From IMG/VR virus record IMGVR_UViG_3300024264_000023, positions 1 through 64,000 of that record: a DNA stretch of 64,000 bases. One strand, 5' to 3'. Within the stretch, counting starts at the first letter, position 1, and each line of letters opens with the position of its first letter. Shown piece after piece: positions 35,801 through 43,820 of the stretch. The position numbers and the translations under genes were made by a program. Under the pieces are notes generated by a model. It was given only the letters and a program-made list of their open reading frames with translations. It was not told the origin of the DNA and made no database searches. This DNA comes from a virus.

Positions 35801-38800
35801 TTTCAAATGATATGTAGGCTTCTGATGAGCATTCACTAAATCACCATTTACATTTTTAAATACGGATAAACCAATACTCTCATCAAATATGGCATTGTTA
35901 ACTGCCATGGACTTTAGTCTACCTGCTGCACCTTTCTCATCACTATATAGTTCATGAGCTGTCTCTTTGCTTTTTATAATCTCAGATATAAAATAAAGTT
36001 GCTCAGCTGTAATTGGTTCTGCATTTGTGTTTAATGATAAAAGTAATTCTTGATCAGGATGTTTTTCATTTGTACCATTAGACTTTAGTATGCTAAATTT
36101 TATATATTGTGGTGATAAACTTATACCTGTATTATCAAATATTTGTTTAGCTGCATTTTTACTTGAGTCATCTAATTTCTGGTCATTAAACTTTTTACCA
36201 CTTAATAATACTTGTCTAAGACTACTTACTGATTTTACTGCAGAGTTTCTTTCTTTTGGTTTTATCTTCCACTCTTGTAATAATGAAGTGTAAGCTTGAC
36301 TCCATAAAGACAACTGTGTATTTGCATCATCTCTTTCTGCAGCAGAGAAAGTAATTAAACTTCCGTTATTGTCTGTCTTTTGAAATAACCATTCAACTTT
36401 AAAATTGCTAAATGCTTTAAGCTGATTAAACAAAATACTATTCTTAATCTTGGTAGGTAACACCATATCTGATACTGACTCACCCATAGTTATACCTAAG
36501 TCAGTAAATATCTTGTTAACTGCTGCTTTTGTATCTGGATTTGACGTAGAAAATAAAGCTAAAGACTGAACAATTTCCATGGGTTCAGTTCTACCCTCCA
36601 TAGCTTTCATAATACCGTTGTAAGTATTATATACATTTATAGGTACAATCAACTTTTCTTCTCTATTATCTTTTCTTGTTATAGTTGTGTTACCAAATAT
36701 ATCTGACTCAGCTCTTGTTATTGTAGCTAAATACTTTCTAAAGTAAGATGATAATGAGCTAAAGCTTCCATTAAGGTATGCTTCTTTACCATACTGAGTT
36801 ACATTTCTTAGACCTTGATCTTGTTCAAGGCTATCTGCTTCCTCAACCTCTTCTGCTTTTTGGAAGTCTATTGTATCCAAAACATCAAAAGCAGCTTTAT
36901 AATAAGGTGACTCAGTTAGGTCTTCATAACTATTAGAGTATATAAAAGAATCTGTAATTTTTTGTAACAGTTTAGATCTTTCACCATCATTCATATTGCT
37001 TTGATTAGATGGATTGTCAACACTATACAACCACTCAAAGTCATCTAATATTTCTGACATTCTATCTTCTCTAGAGACTTTAGGGTCTTGTTGCTGTCTC
37101 TCTACAAATGTAGCCGCCATAGTTAAAACTATATTATTAGCTACACTACTATCCAAAAACAGTTGTCCTTTACTTGTTCCTACTTGTACTTGCTCATATG
37201 GAATAACAGCATTTGCTATTACTATCTCATTGCTATAGTTATCTGTAAATTCATTTGATACTGATTCAGCCTGTGCGTATCTACCAGAGTCTATATTTTC
37301 ATATAAACTTTGCAATTGAGTTTTAGTATACTTAGAGAATATACCTTTTATCCAATCAAGAAGTTTTGTAAACCATGACTTAACAACAGAATCTGTATTT
37401 GTATCTCTTGGGTTTAATTTAAATTTATTAAACTCATCCGCCATATATTCTTCATAGAAAAGATTTTGTAATTCTTTTAGACTTAGATTATCATATTGCT
37501 CAGATGTATTTTTAAATTTCTGTAATTCTTTAGTAAATGATTTATTTTCTTTTCTTAGCTTAGATCTTACTTCTTTTCTAGCAATTGCTCTTAACTTAAC
37601 TTGTTCTTCTGGTGTTAATAACAATCTGTATACTGCGTGAAATGCCTCATGGTATTTAAATGGGTTACTTGCACCAGTATATATTGTTCCACCTATTTTA
37701 AGATTTCCTGCCAATGCATTCATGTTCAATGCAAAGCCACCTACTCTTACACCACCTTTTAAAAGATTACTTCCTAATACATTTATATCAGCAAGAGTAA
37801 TAGAATCAGGTAAGTTATTTTGTGCCCATACAGTGAAGTCATTTAAAGATTGTACATCCTCTGCTGTAAAATTTGTAACTACTTTATTTGAAATCAGCTT
37901 ATCTCTAGCTTGTTTAAGTTTTTGATATACCGGGTCATTTCTTAATGCTTTTGTTAATCCTCTAGCACCCACTTCTTTTTTAGTGGTGTCTTCTATTTCT
38001 TTTAATTTTACATTAAGTTGATCTAATGGGCTCTGTGTTATAGATGCTAAGTCTATAGAGCCATCTGTTGACGTTGCCGTTTTTTCTTCCCCAACAGGAA
38101 TAGGGTTTCCTTCTGCATCAGTGAATGCCAGTGTTTCAGTAAAGACTGCGTTTGTAGTAATCTTATCTCCTAGATTGAGTATTTTATTAGTGTTATCTTC
38201 TGCAGATAAATTTACATCTTTATCAAAGCTTGCTTGATTAGCAGCACTTGTAGTTTCAAAATTTAATTTAGAGTTACGTCTGACTCTAGGACTAAGCTTT
38301 GTACCAAGGGATTCTAATGTAGTTTGTACATCAGCGTTTAATGATAATGATGTTGTAAATTGATTCAAAGAAATATTTACAGTATCATAACCAGCAACAT
38401 CTAAGTCAGCATTAATCTTTTTCAATAAGTCATTCAGTTGCTTCAAAGGATCTGATGAAGCTTTAATTTCTGAAAGCTCTAGATATGTAGTTGTTATTTT
38501 ACTTCTATTTTTTTCTACTACTGCACGTATTTTTCCAAAGGGTGCAACATTAATAGTAACATCAAATCCAGGAACCATTGCTATCCTGATACTCTTATTA
38601 TTTTCTAGATTAAATACATCAATTTCTTGACCAACAGTTTGTTGTGTCTGACCATTAATATAATTTCCTTTTTCATTAATTGAAGGCTTTATATTTTTTT
38701 CTTTATTTCCTTCCTTCAGTTCAATAACCTTATCCATCATTCCAGTTACAAACTGGCTAATAATGGTTTTGTCTTGACCAATAGTCTTAGCAGTTGCTAA

Positions 38801-41800
38801 TGTATAAACTCCATTAGGTTGTTTAATAACATACTGATATCTTTCAGTATAACCTAAAGTGTTAGGACCTAGCATTTTACTCCACAAGCCATTTTGTAAA
38901 CCTTCCTTAGCTTCTTTTTCTAATACTTTAAGTTCATCATCTATTAGATTGCTTATTACTTCTGGTTCACCAACGGATTCTCCATTCTTATCTCTAGTAA
39001 TATCATAAATAAGAATACCACCTTTTCCATCTGAAGAAAGACCTGCTTTATAAAAGTCACTTAATACTGTTAATGGGTTGTCTGTATTATAATCAGGGTA
39101 ACCATCTTCTCTTACAATTGAAAAACCATTCTCCTTCAAACTTTCAAAAGTAATTTCAGTTATACCTGAAGCGTATTGTTTATTTAAGAAGTTTACTAAA
39201 ACATCTTTTCTAGTTGTAGAATCAATTGCTTTTGCAAGCTCTTGTTCAATTGTTGTTTTAGATGTATCTACATTAAATATATTTTTAGCCAGATCTGTAG
39301 ACATTGTAGAAGGTGTGAATTCATTTACACCCACTTTATATATATAAGAACTATTTGCAATGTTACCTATAATGCCATTATTCTTATCACTAATAGGTTG
39401 CAACCCTACGGCTTGTAATTTTTGGTTAACTTCAAGAAGAGTAAGCTCATCTTTAATTCTTATCTGTATATTATAAGGTTCCCCTTTTGTAAGTATGTAT
39501 TTATTTGGTTGAGCTACACCACCATAGCTAAATTGTGTTGCTGCTTTATTAGGATTAGGTTTTACATCAATTACTAAATTATTATAAACATTATCAGTTA
39601 GGTTGTTTATAATCCAGCTTAAACGTTTTTCAGCACTTTCCTTTGATTCACCTGCGTTTTCTCTTACATAAATATTAGCAATGTTATCTGCTGTTATCTT
39701 AGCAGTACCATCAGGAACTTTATCAACAATAAGTTTTTCATCATAGTAACGCTCACTAAAATCTAATTCAGACTCTGTTATTGCTTTTTGTTTTCTGTCA
39801 GCATAAGGTTTACCATAATCTTCTGGAGTAACTAACTGAATGTTATCTCCTAAAGGTCTATTTACTGCAACTCTAAATTCTTCTCCTGTAACTTTATCAT
39901 ATACAAATTGACCTCTTATAAGTGTAAGGCCATCAAACTTAAACGTAGAACCATCTGAATATTCTTCTTCTAGTATAGTAAACTGATCTAAAGCTGCTCT
40001 AGCATTGTTGTAAACACCTTGACCAGATATTGCATCTAATTGTACTGCTGATAAATCTGATCCATTGTTGTTTATTATTTTATATAATTTTTGATCTTCA
40101 TCAGCTACATCTATTGATATAACTCTGAAATTAACTCCATCACCACCCTTAATGGCTTTTAAATTACTTTTCTTATTGATATTCCTGTTTGTAAAAATAT
40201 CATAAGATAAATCTAGCTGTTTTAATATATCTTCTATAATAGGATTTTCAATAGCTTCTCTACTATCTAGATACTCTTGGAAACCTTTTTCTTCATCTAT
40301 ATCTCCTGCAGATGGTATTCTTGACCTTTCAACTAAATTGCCATATTCTTCAACTGTAGTTGAATAACCTTTTGCCCATACTCTCTTTATAGCAATAAAA
40401 GCTTTTTTAATTTTAAGAGCCTCGTTTGTTGCTGACCATTGTGAAAAATCTAATGGGTCTGAGGACTTGTCATTAGCTCTGTATTTTAGATACTGCTGTT
40501 TAAGTATTTCATTTAAGATGTTTGAATCAACTTGTTCATCTACCTCAACATCTATTCCAGCTTGTTGTAGTGTTTCTTCAATATCTAATATTTCTGCATT
40601 TGCCACAGCTTCATCAGATACTTCACTCTTTCTTTCTTGTTGAACTTTTACACCAATGTAATTTTTAATTATTGCTACTGCTTTTGCTAATGACTCAGCA
40701 TCTTTTATAACATTTGGATTTAAACGTCTGCCGTTTTGTATAAGCTTACCTTCATTTACTCCTTGAAGTAAATCCTCTAAACTTATTTCATCTTGTAAAA
40801 ATTCTCTTGCAAAGCTTTCTTCCATTAGAATATCTACTTCAGCTAATCCATTTAATAATTTAGTTTTTTCAACACTATCTATAAATGCTTCAGTCTGTCT
40901 TTTATATATTGTCTTTCTATTTTTATATATATACTCAAGATATTCCGTGGCTCTTTCTTCTAATTGCTCTTGGACTTTTGGATTAGTTAAAAGGTCAACT
41001 GATTTACTATATGCAGAAGCATCTTCTTGTAAGGCTACATGATCAGTAATTAAAGTTAAAGCTTCTTTTATCTTACCGTAGTCTACAAAATCACTAGACT
41101 TGTCTGCTAATGCTTCAATATAGTTTTTAAATGCTGTATCTAAACCAGATGTTTTTACTTTGTTTCTAGCAAAGTAACCTTTCTTTGTTAAGTTTTTAGG
41201 ATCAGTAAATATCTTAAGATACTTTTCTAATGCTTTCTTTTTCTTTTGTTTTTTTGATTTTAATTTATTCCCTTCTGTAGTATCCTCATATGCGTCTATC
41301 TCTGTTTCTAAAGTTTTGATCTCTTGTTCTATTGTATCTTTAGTGTATAGTAATCTTATATCAGTTGCTCCTTGATTGGCAATAAGTGGTTCTGTTTCTA
41401 GTCTATTTTCTATTTCAGACTGTCTTATTGCTGCATTTTTAAAAGACTCATTAGTAAACATATAAAGCAATTTTGTTTGCTCATATGCTTGAAGTTTAAA
41501 AGACTCTTTAATAAACTCCTCAGTACCTGGATCAAACTGTTTAGGATCATATTTAGTTGGAAAAATACCACCTAGATTATCAGTAACAGTTTTTCCAAAA
41601 GAATCTATTCTTTCTAATTGAGTTGATATTTTATTTCTTAATGATTTAGCACTTCTACCGCTTCCTTTAAATGCATCAACTAACTCTTTATCATTTAGTT
41701 TATTTAAATTAACAAGATTGTCTTTTAAAAATACAATAGATCCTGTATCAAATGCTTTTTTTAATGCATCAAACTCAGCAAAATTTCTATTATCAAAATA

Positions 41801-43810
41801 CTCTTTCTTATCACCCATTGCAATATTTAAGTTCATAAGACCTTGTTGTTGTTTTTGCAAAGTCAACTTCAATTGGTTCTCACTTAATATAGCTTCTAAT
41901 GGTTTTTCAGCATTCATCTGCTGATCATTAATCTTATTGATGTAATTGACAACATCGTCTACTGCTTTTTCTCTTGCAGCATTATACTCAGTATAAGGAT
42001 CTGCTGCTGTCTCACCTTCTTTAACTGTACTTTTATTATAAATAGATTGGCCTTTTCTGAATATAGCAGGCATTCCCTGAAATAATACTTGTTGGTAAGG
42101 ACCAGCTAAACCACCCATAAAAAATCCAGATGCAAATACTTCTGCCCCTTCTTTTGAAAATACATTACCTACAGCCTGCTGACCAAAAGCACCATAGGTA
42201 GATGGTGCACCTGCTAAAGGATCTCTTAATAAAGAACTATAATATCCAATAGTAGCAGCAGATATTGCTTCCTGAGAAACTTCTTGTACACCTTCAGCCA
42301 AATTAGCTGCTGCATACTTTAACATCTGACTACCTAATACTTTAGGAACACCTTTCCAGCCTTGAGTTTTAAATGCTAAATTTAGTTCTTGAGGTATACG
42401 TTTAAATAAATACTTTTCTGCTTTTATTGCTTTACCACCTGTTCCTCTTAAAACTCTTTGTGCTTCTTGATTTAGTTTTCTTTGCCAACCCCCAAATGCA
42501 TTTTTTAATACTATTCTATTTGATGCATGTATAATTAAGAAGTTTCTCATTTGAGCTTTGAAAGCTCCTTCAGCAGCTTTTATTCTTGTATTTTTAGCTT
42601 GCTCTTCTGTAATACCTTTTCCGGCTCCATTCTTATAATTGAAATAATTTAAACCATTCATTTCAATTTGATTAAATACCATACCTGCTTCCATTTTAGA
42701 CTCAGACATTGAAGCATTAACCATTCTCATATCTCTATAAAACGCACCAAATACATGTGTATTCTTTCCTATGTTAAGTAAATTCTTTGCTGTGTTACCT
42801 GTAGTCTTCCAGTTTTTAATAGCATGAGTTAACTCTGGTGCTACAAATTTTAATCCTGCTGAAGCAACACCTCTTGATACATTATAAAAACTTCTTGCAT
42901 TCTCAATATTTTTTAGTGTTTTTACTAAATCTCTTGATGCCTTTGCTGCTCTAGATACGTCAAAAAGATTACCTAGTTTTCTTAAGTTGTTTAGAGTGCC
43001 AGCCCCAAATGCAGCCCAGCTACTACCTCCACTTGGTAGGGTACCAGCAGCTGCAGCCGCAGCCATTATAACTTCTTCAAAGGCTACTGATGCTACAATC
43101 CCTGCAGTATAACCAAAATTAAGACCTAAGTTTCCTGCTTTACCAATAAAAGAACCATCAGTACTACCTCCTATTCTCATTGCATCTTCCATTTCATATG
43201 CGGAAGTTAAATCTGGAGAACTCAAATAATCATCACCATCAAAGAAATCCGCAATTGATCTGTAACTTGATACAAATCCTGTACCAGCAAGATGTTGAAA
43301 CTGCTCCCATCCTCTTTGCCATCCATCATAAGCTGTCATGTTTTGATTATAGACATCATCCATATCTGCATATGGTGTAAAGCCTATATCACCAAAAGCT
43401 TCTGACTGATACTGTCTATCAAAATTTAAAGATCTAACATTTTCAAATATAGGTTTCCCTAAAGCACCCTCTTCCTTTACCATAGGAGACCCGATTGATT
43501 TTATCAGGCTATCCATTTGAGACTCATAAGTATCAGTATTCTGATTTGGTAGAGTTGAGAATGTAGGAGAAGGTAGGTCACTATTAATATTACCCATATT
43601 AATAGGTCCAAATTTATCTATATCAGTTTGATAAGCAGATATCATATTTTTATACTCATCACTGACAGCTGTTGGATCATCATCCATTATATCAGTAATA
43701 GATACATAAGGCTTAGATGAATCAATAGGATTCAAAGCTGTAGTATCTGCTAGTATTTGATCTGTTAAGTTATTCCCTGAACTAGGTAAATTTTTGTTTA
43801 CTTCTTCCAT
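29801..43810 (-). CDS. Giant virion RNA polymerase polyprotein (crAss-like), 4669 aa
   Basis: A 14-kb uninterrupted frame. Visible parts: (1) residues 1-480, Gly/Ala-rich with hydrophobic helices (about 225-260), like internal ejection proteins; (2) charged coiled regions to about 2000; (3) a metallopeptidase motif KYHEAFHAVYRLLLTPEEQ with H2054-E-x-x-H2058 and a downstream acid in YEEYMADEF; (4) an RNA polymerase region with segments near 3190 (ATPVSAQKMAKKNV) and 3250 (VTEVSQIKLLATNEQ), then RIPSQDNHSTMNIKLVDF and GADFDIDKVY, where D3544-F-D-I-D3548 is the Mg-binding loop of crAss-like/YonO-type RNA polymerases; (5) at about 4445-4545 a NADAR/YbiA-like region (FNGKNYKDVEAAYQALK). It is expected to be packaged and to transcribe early genes after ejection, as shown for phi14:2 gp66 (about 2180 aa). 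This copy is more than twice that size. Confidence 0.88.
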   Translation of the reverse strand: MEEVNKNLPSSGNNLTDQILADTTALNPIDSSKPYVSITDIMDDDPTAVSDEYKNMISAYQTDIDKFGPINMGNINSDLPSPTFSTLPNQNTDTYESQMDSLIKSIGSPMVKEEGALGKPIFENVRSLNFDRQYQSEAFGDIGFTPYADMDDVYNQNMTAYDGWQRGWEQFQHLAGTGFVSSYRSIADFFDGDDYLSSPDLTSAYEMEDAMRIGGSTDGSFIGKAGNLGLNFGYTAGIVASVAFEEVIMAAAAAAGTLPSGGSSWAAFGAGTLNNLRKLGNLFDVSRAAKASRDLVKTLKNIENARSFYNVSRGVASAGLKFVAPELTHAIKNWKTTGNTAKNLLNIGKNTHVFGAFYRDMRMVNASMSESKMEAGMVFNQIEMNGLNYFNYKNGAGKGITEEQAKNTRIKAAEGAFKAQMRNFLIIHASNRIVLKNAFGGWQRKLNQEAQRVLRGTGGKAIKAEKYLFKRIPQELNLAFKTQGWKGVPKVLGSQMLKYAAANLAEGVQEVSQEAISAATIGYYSSLLRDPLAGAPSTYGAFGQQAVGNVFSKEGAEVFASGFFMGGLAGPYQQVLFQGMPAIFRKGQSIYNKSTVKEGETAADPYTEYNAAREKAVDDVVNYINKINDQQMNAEKPLEAILSENQLKLTLQKQQQGLMNLNIAMGDKKEYFDNRNFAEFDALKKAFDTGSIVFLKDNLVNLNKLNDKELVDAFKGSGRSAKSLRNKISTQLERIDSFGKTVTDNLGGIFPTKYDPKQFDPGTEEFIKESFKLQAYEQTKLLYMFTNESFKNAAIRQSEIENRLETEPLIANQGATDIRLLYTKDTIEQEIKTLETEIDAYEDTTEGNKLKSKKQKKKKALEKYLKIFTDPKNLTKKGYFARNKVKTSGLDTAFKNYIEALADKSSDFVDYGKIKEALTLITDHVALQEDASAYSKSVDLLTNPKVQEQLEERATEYLEYIYKNRKTIYKRQTEAFIDSVEKTKLLNGLAEVDILMEESFAREFLQDEISLEDLLQGVNEGKLIQNGRRLNPNVIKDAESLAKAVAIIKNYIGVKVQQERKSEVSDEAVANAEILDIEETLQQAGIDVEVDEQVDSNILNEILKQQYLKYRANDKSSDPLDFSQWSATNEALKIKKAFIAIKRVWAKGYSTTVEEYGNLVERSRIPSAGDIDEEKGFQEYLDSREAIENPIIEDILKQLDLSYDIFTNRNINKKSNLKAIKGGDGVNFRVISIDVADEDQKLYKIINNNGSDLSAVQLDAISGQGVYNNARAALDQFTILEEEYSDGSTFKFDGLTLIRGQFVYDKVTGEEFRVAVNRPLGDNIQLVTPEDYGKPYADRKQKAITESELDFSERYYDEKLIVDKVPDGTAKITADNIANIYVRENAGESKESAEKRLSWIINNLTDNVYNNLVIDVKPNPNKAATQFSYGGVAQPNKYILTKGEPYNIQIRIKDELTLLEVNQKLQAVGLQPISDKNNGIIGNIANSSYIYKVGVNEFTPSTMSTDLAKNIFNVDTSKTTIEQELAKAIDSTTRKDVLVNFLNKQYASGITEITFESLKENGFSIVREDGYPDYNTDNPLTVLSDFYKAGLSSDGKGGILIYDITRDKNGESVGEPEVISNLIDDELKVLEKEAKEGLQNGLWSKMLGPNTLGYTERYQYVIKQPNGVYTLATAKTIGQDKTIISQFVTGMMDKVIELKEGNKEKNIKPSINEKGNYINGQTQQTVGQEIDVFNLENNKSIRIAMVPGFDVTINVAPFGKIRAVVEKNRSKITTTYLELSEIKASSDPLKQLNDLLKKINADLDVAGYDTVNISLNQFTTSLSLNADVQTTLESLGTKLSPRVRRNSKLNFETTSAANQASFDKDVNLSAEDNTNKILNLGDKITTNAVFTETLAFTDAEGNPIPVGEEKTATSTDGSIDLASITQSPLDQLNVKLKEIEDTTKKEVGARGLTKALRNDPVYQKLKQARDKLISNKVVTNFTAEDVQSLNDFTVWAQNNLPDSITLADINVLGSNLLKGGVRVGGFALNMNALAGNLKIGGTIYTGASNPFKYHEAFHAVYRLLLTPEEQVKLRAIARKEVRSKLRKENKSFTKELQKFKNTSEQYDNLSLKELQNLFYEEYMADEFNKFKLNPRDTNTDSVVKSWFTKLLDWIKGIFSKYTKTQLQSLYENIDSGRYAQAESVSNEFTDNYSNEIVIANAVIPYEQVQVGTSKGQLFLDSSVANNIVLTMAATFVERQQQDPKVSREDRMSEILDDFEWLYSVDNPSNQSNMNDGERSKLLQKITDSFIYSNSYEDLTESPYYKAAFDVLDTIDFQKAEEVEEADSLEQDQGLRNVTQYGKEAYLNGSFSSLSSYFRKYLATITRAESDIFGNTTITRKDNREEKLIVPINVYNTYNGIMKAMEGRTEPMEIVQSLALFSTSNPDTKAAVNKIFTDLGITMGESVSDMVLPTKIKNSILFNQLKAFSNFKVEWLFQKTDNNGSLITFSAAERDDANTQLSLWSQAYTSLLQEWKIKPKERNSAVKSVSSLRQVLLSGKKFNDQKLDDSSKNAAKQIFDNTGISLSPQYIKFSILKSNGTNEKHPDQELLLSLNTNAEPITAEQLYFISEIIKSKETAHELYSDEKGAAGRLKSMAVNNAIFDESIGLSVFKNVNGDLVNAHQKPTYHLKRIKELNYPAKLQELSEKEYLSNNYLLNNDKFKAMSDANMLSVQRVSGVAEVKTLDRDVDYDQYISGVLNTTEYGSFTAGQFMANLINNYTLDFNPKTNKLKKSVVVNQETGLVEQIATSPIQIRILESSNTNDMTTLPVTIAVSGKNADITDTIIDASFDFVKNEYDRIVREQGENRTKDSYKGYDDRKLSFVNNSDLISEELRKSLEVSAQQKVGETLEKHLTFKEALKNNELSEKQFKDQLRNNLEIKYKRFKSLYDTLKIDNKISNEIKSGIVQDRTGVDRANAVAAAEKLNLRKDLDYNLRQIFFNDYINTKSINELLLGDQALILKDSVDKIKRAKGQNAAFDNVYTNMVDTNLGVDTMTENISVLTFDDPILNSWFTGQGIERADAQVYLTTKAFRNFWFGLGKLTKSQADVITKIERGERITSSDIFDEGGLIQTDGMLNSKKFVHFDGEQFIKMSAFVLSPSFTSIDTGKKDNDGNVIWEENPLRPELHKLREDLETIQRNTGNVAIATPVSAQKMAKKNVQLLDESISEPSSIISAKDFGLQVVNPSNKNSVTEVSQIKLLATNEQEDSQQVNIPGYPALTNIKKVKAFYNDALKKRVVLKFKNKRNLVFTFDGVMSEFNVSKERNNLTPDLASFLSYAINSLKASKSSSNVIEFFSIDPVSGQPKFDFNNPLAIAKAEQLFLSYFTKGVFQEKIPGHGLALVSDFGNNIYRRVFSVEEIKDEAGNSKFLPLRHEVIRESDAVRMKALDVKQFSMAELAQKQIPKEGIVVIDRLRYGLQEFDDKGRSTKQRYSESMMPAHFKDVFEKVAEKGGAIPEMIAKMFAVRIPSQDNHSTMNIKLVDFMPVYYGSSAMFAAELVEVSGADFDIDKVYTQILEYYYSKEEKKFFQYGATQGRQYKDYVEYINTKVKQDTIYAEALKSFKVQGSRLEDSYDDNFIIDQMFTDDALKAVTRLGLPVTKAQYQKYKEEYGEPYEAPINNAVLNMRYALMGNEAVQDISYTPATLDAVKEAYASLEKFAPGYTQSMNGSEVDVDDINGKVISFINNKGAAIGRAVSPNLAISLLSEYKIKLPGELQFSILNKPYTGFDTATTTEGKRKQDTISAIITMLTDNSKENFMSKLGMHKQAVPRAVTMVALGIPLSDAILILNSKIARDLFEQASNKIQKFDAGFKGLVNQELAFKQGQIKDGKILGIDLSTGIKTREDLGGLVEGGGSFKQELELLEILSTVNTINEFIGNMNSLTGISGSAGLGKNFADIASIKKDLQKIGAIEKIGENPVIDISRILENSFVKQNLDIFNEITNELLPQVFLTATPVFNELYEKLEKSFAVDAITFNEETEQKIRRDMLSYFTIKAYMHNNANTQDKDAGTLSNKLIYPMVDAQNIYDSIRRLNAADNDNFFLKSFVTQLPVNAESNKTGINILAANTWRNLNKLQKIDLQTSFAKLYGNPATRKDASTIVNYIMVKDGLQLSKDSLLEAISPFVMDSYLQQIETAKESLLNDKDYKDAFGLTKDELFNEFENGYLSSNVGMFNLTFKEVRTDVDGSSDTQTSIKGKTALSKDGVLTLSAPKNSQVDGAFVFENQPKYLRYYTETDTGFGVERSNKLFLLREDQEKSTSFMYDEVPFMGSNYQNAIGFMFGARDTYATVRNNISNKTDIIGNIEDMLGIDQVIDSLDIENLNLDRSKSISARALRTESANVSATEDSVEFQIDSAAVPVNIAQVNADTLLESLTTPTEQTSKVEISSNAKGLAAALTNPTELAKSKGNLAESYPITFNGKNYKDVEAAYQALKDKSEARTKPTKENSNNYRLMVDLISAKLEQHPRLISSITEKGGVDWISSSTHQPTKQNTVWETGGQDWFIESLADAYRSTQPATQSREQANIKTETEGILSAENNMPELTSKQNEQLDLFDAALEDKYPLITVFYNETINAPYIADEFTEMRKNLADNNIVSLKDLTALYENETLSYEGKTEEEKIKNFLEEIKRCNL

Positions 43811-43820
43811 GTTGATTTAC

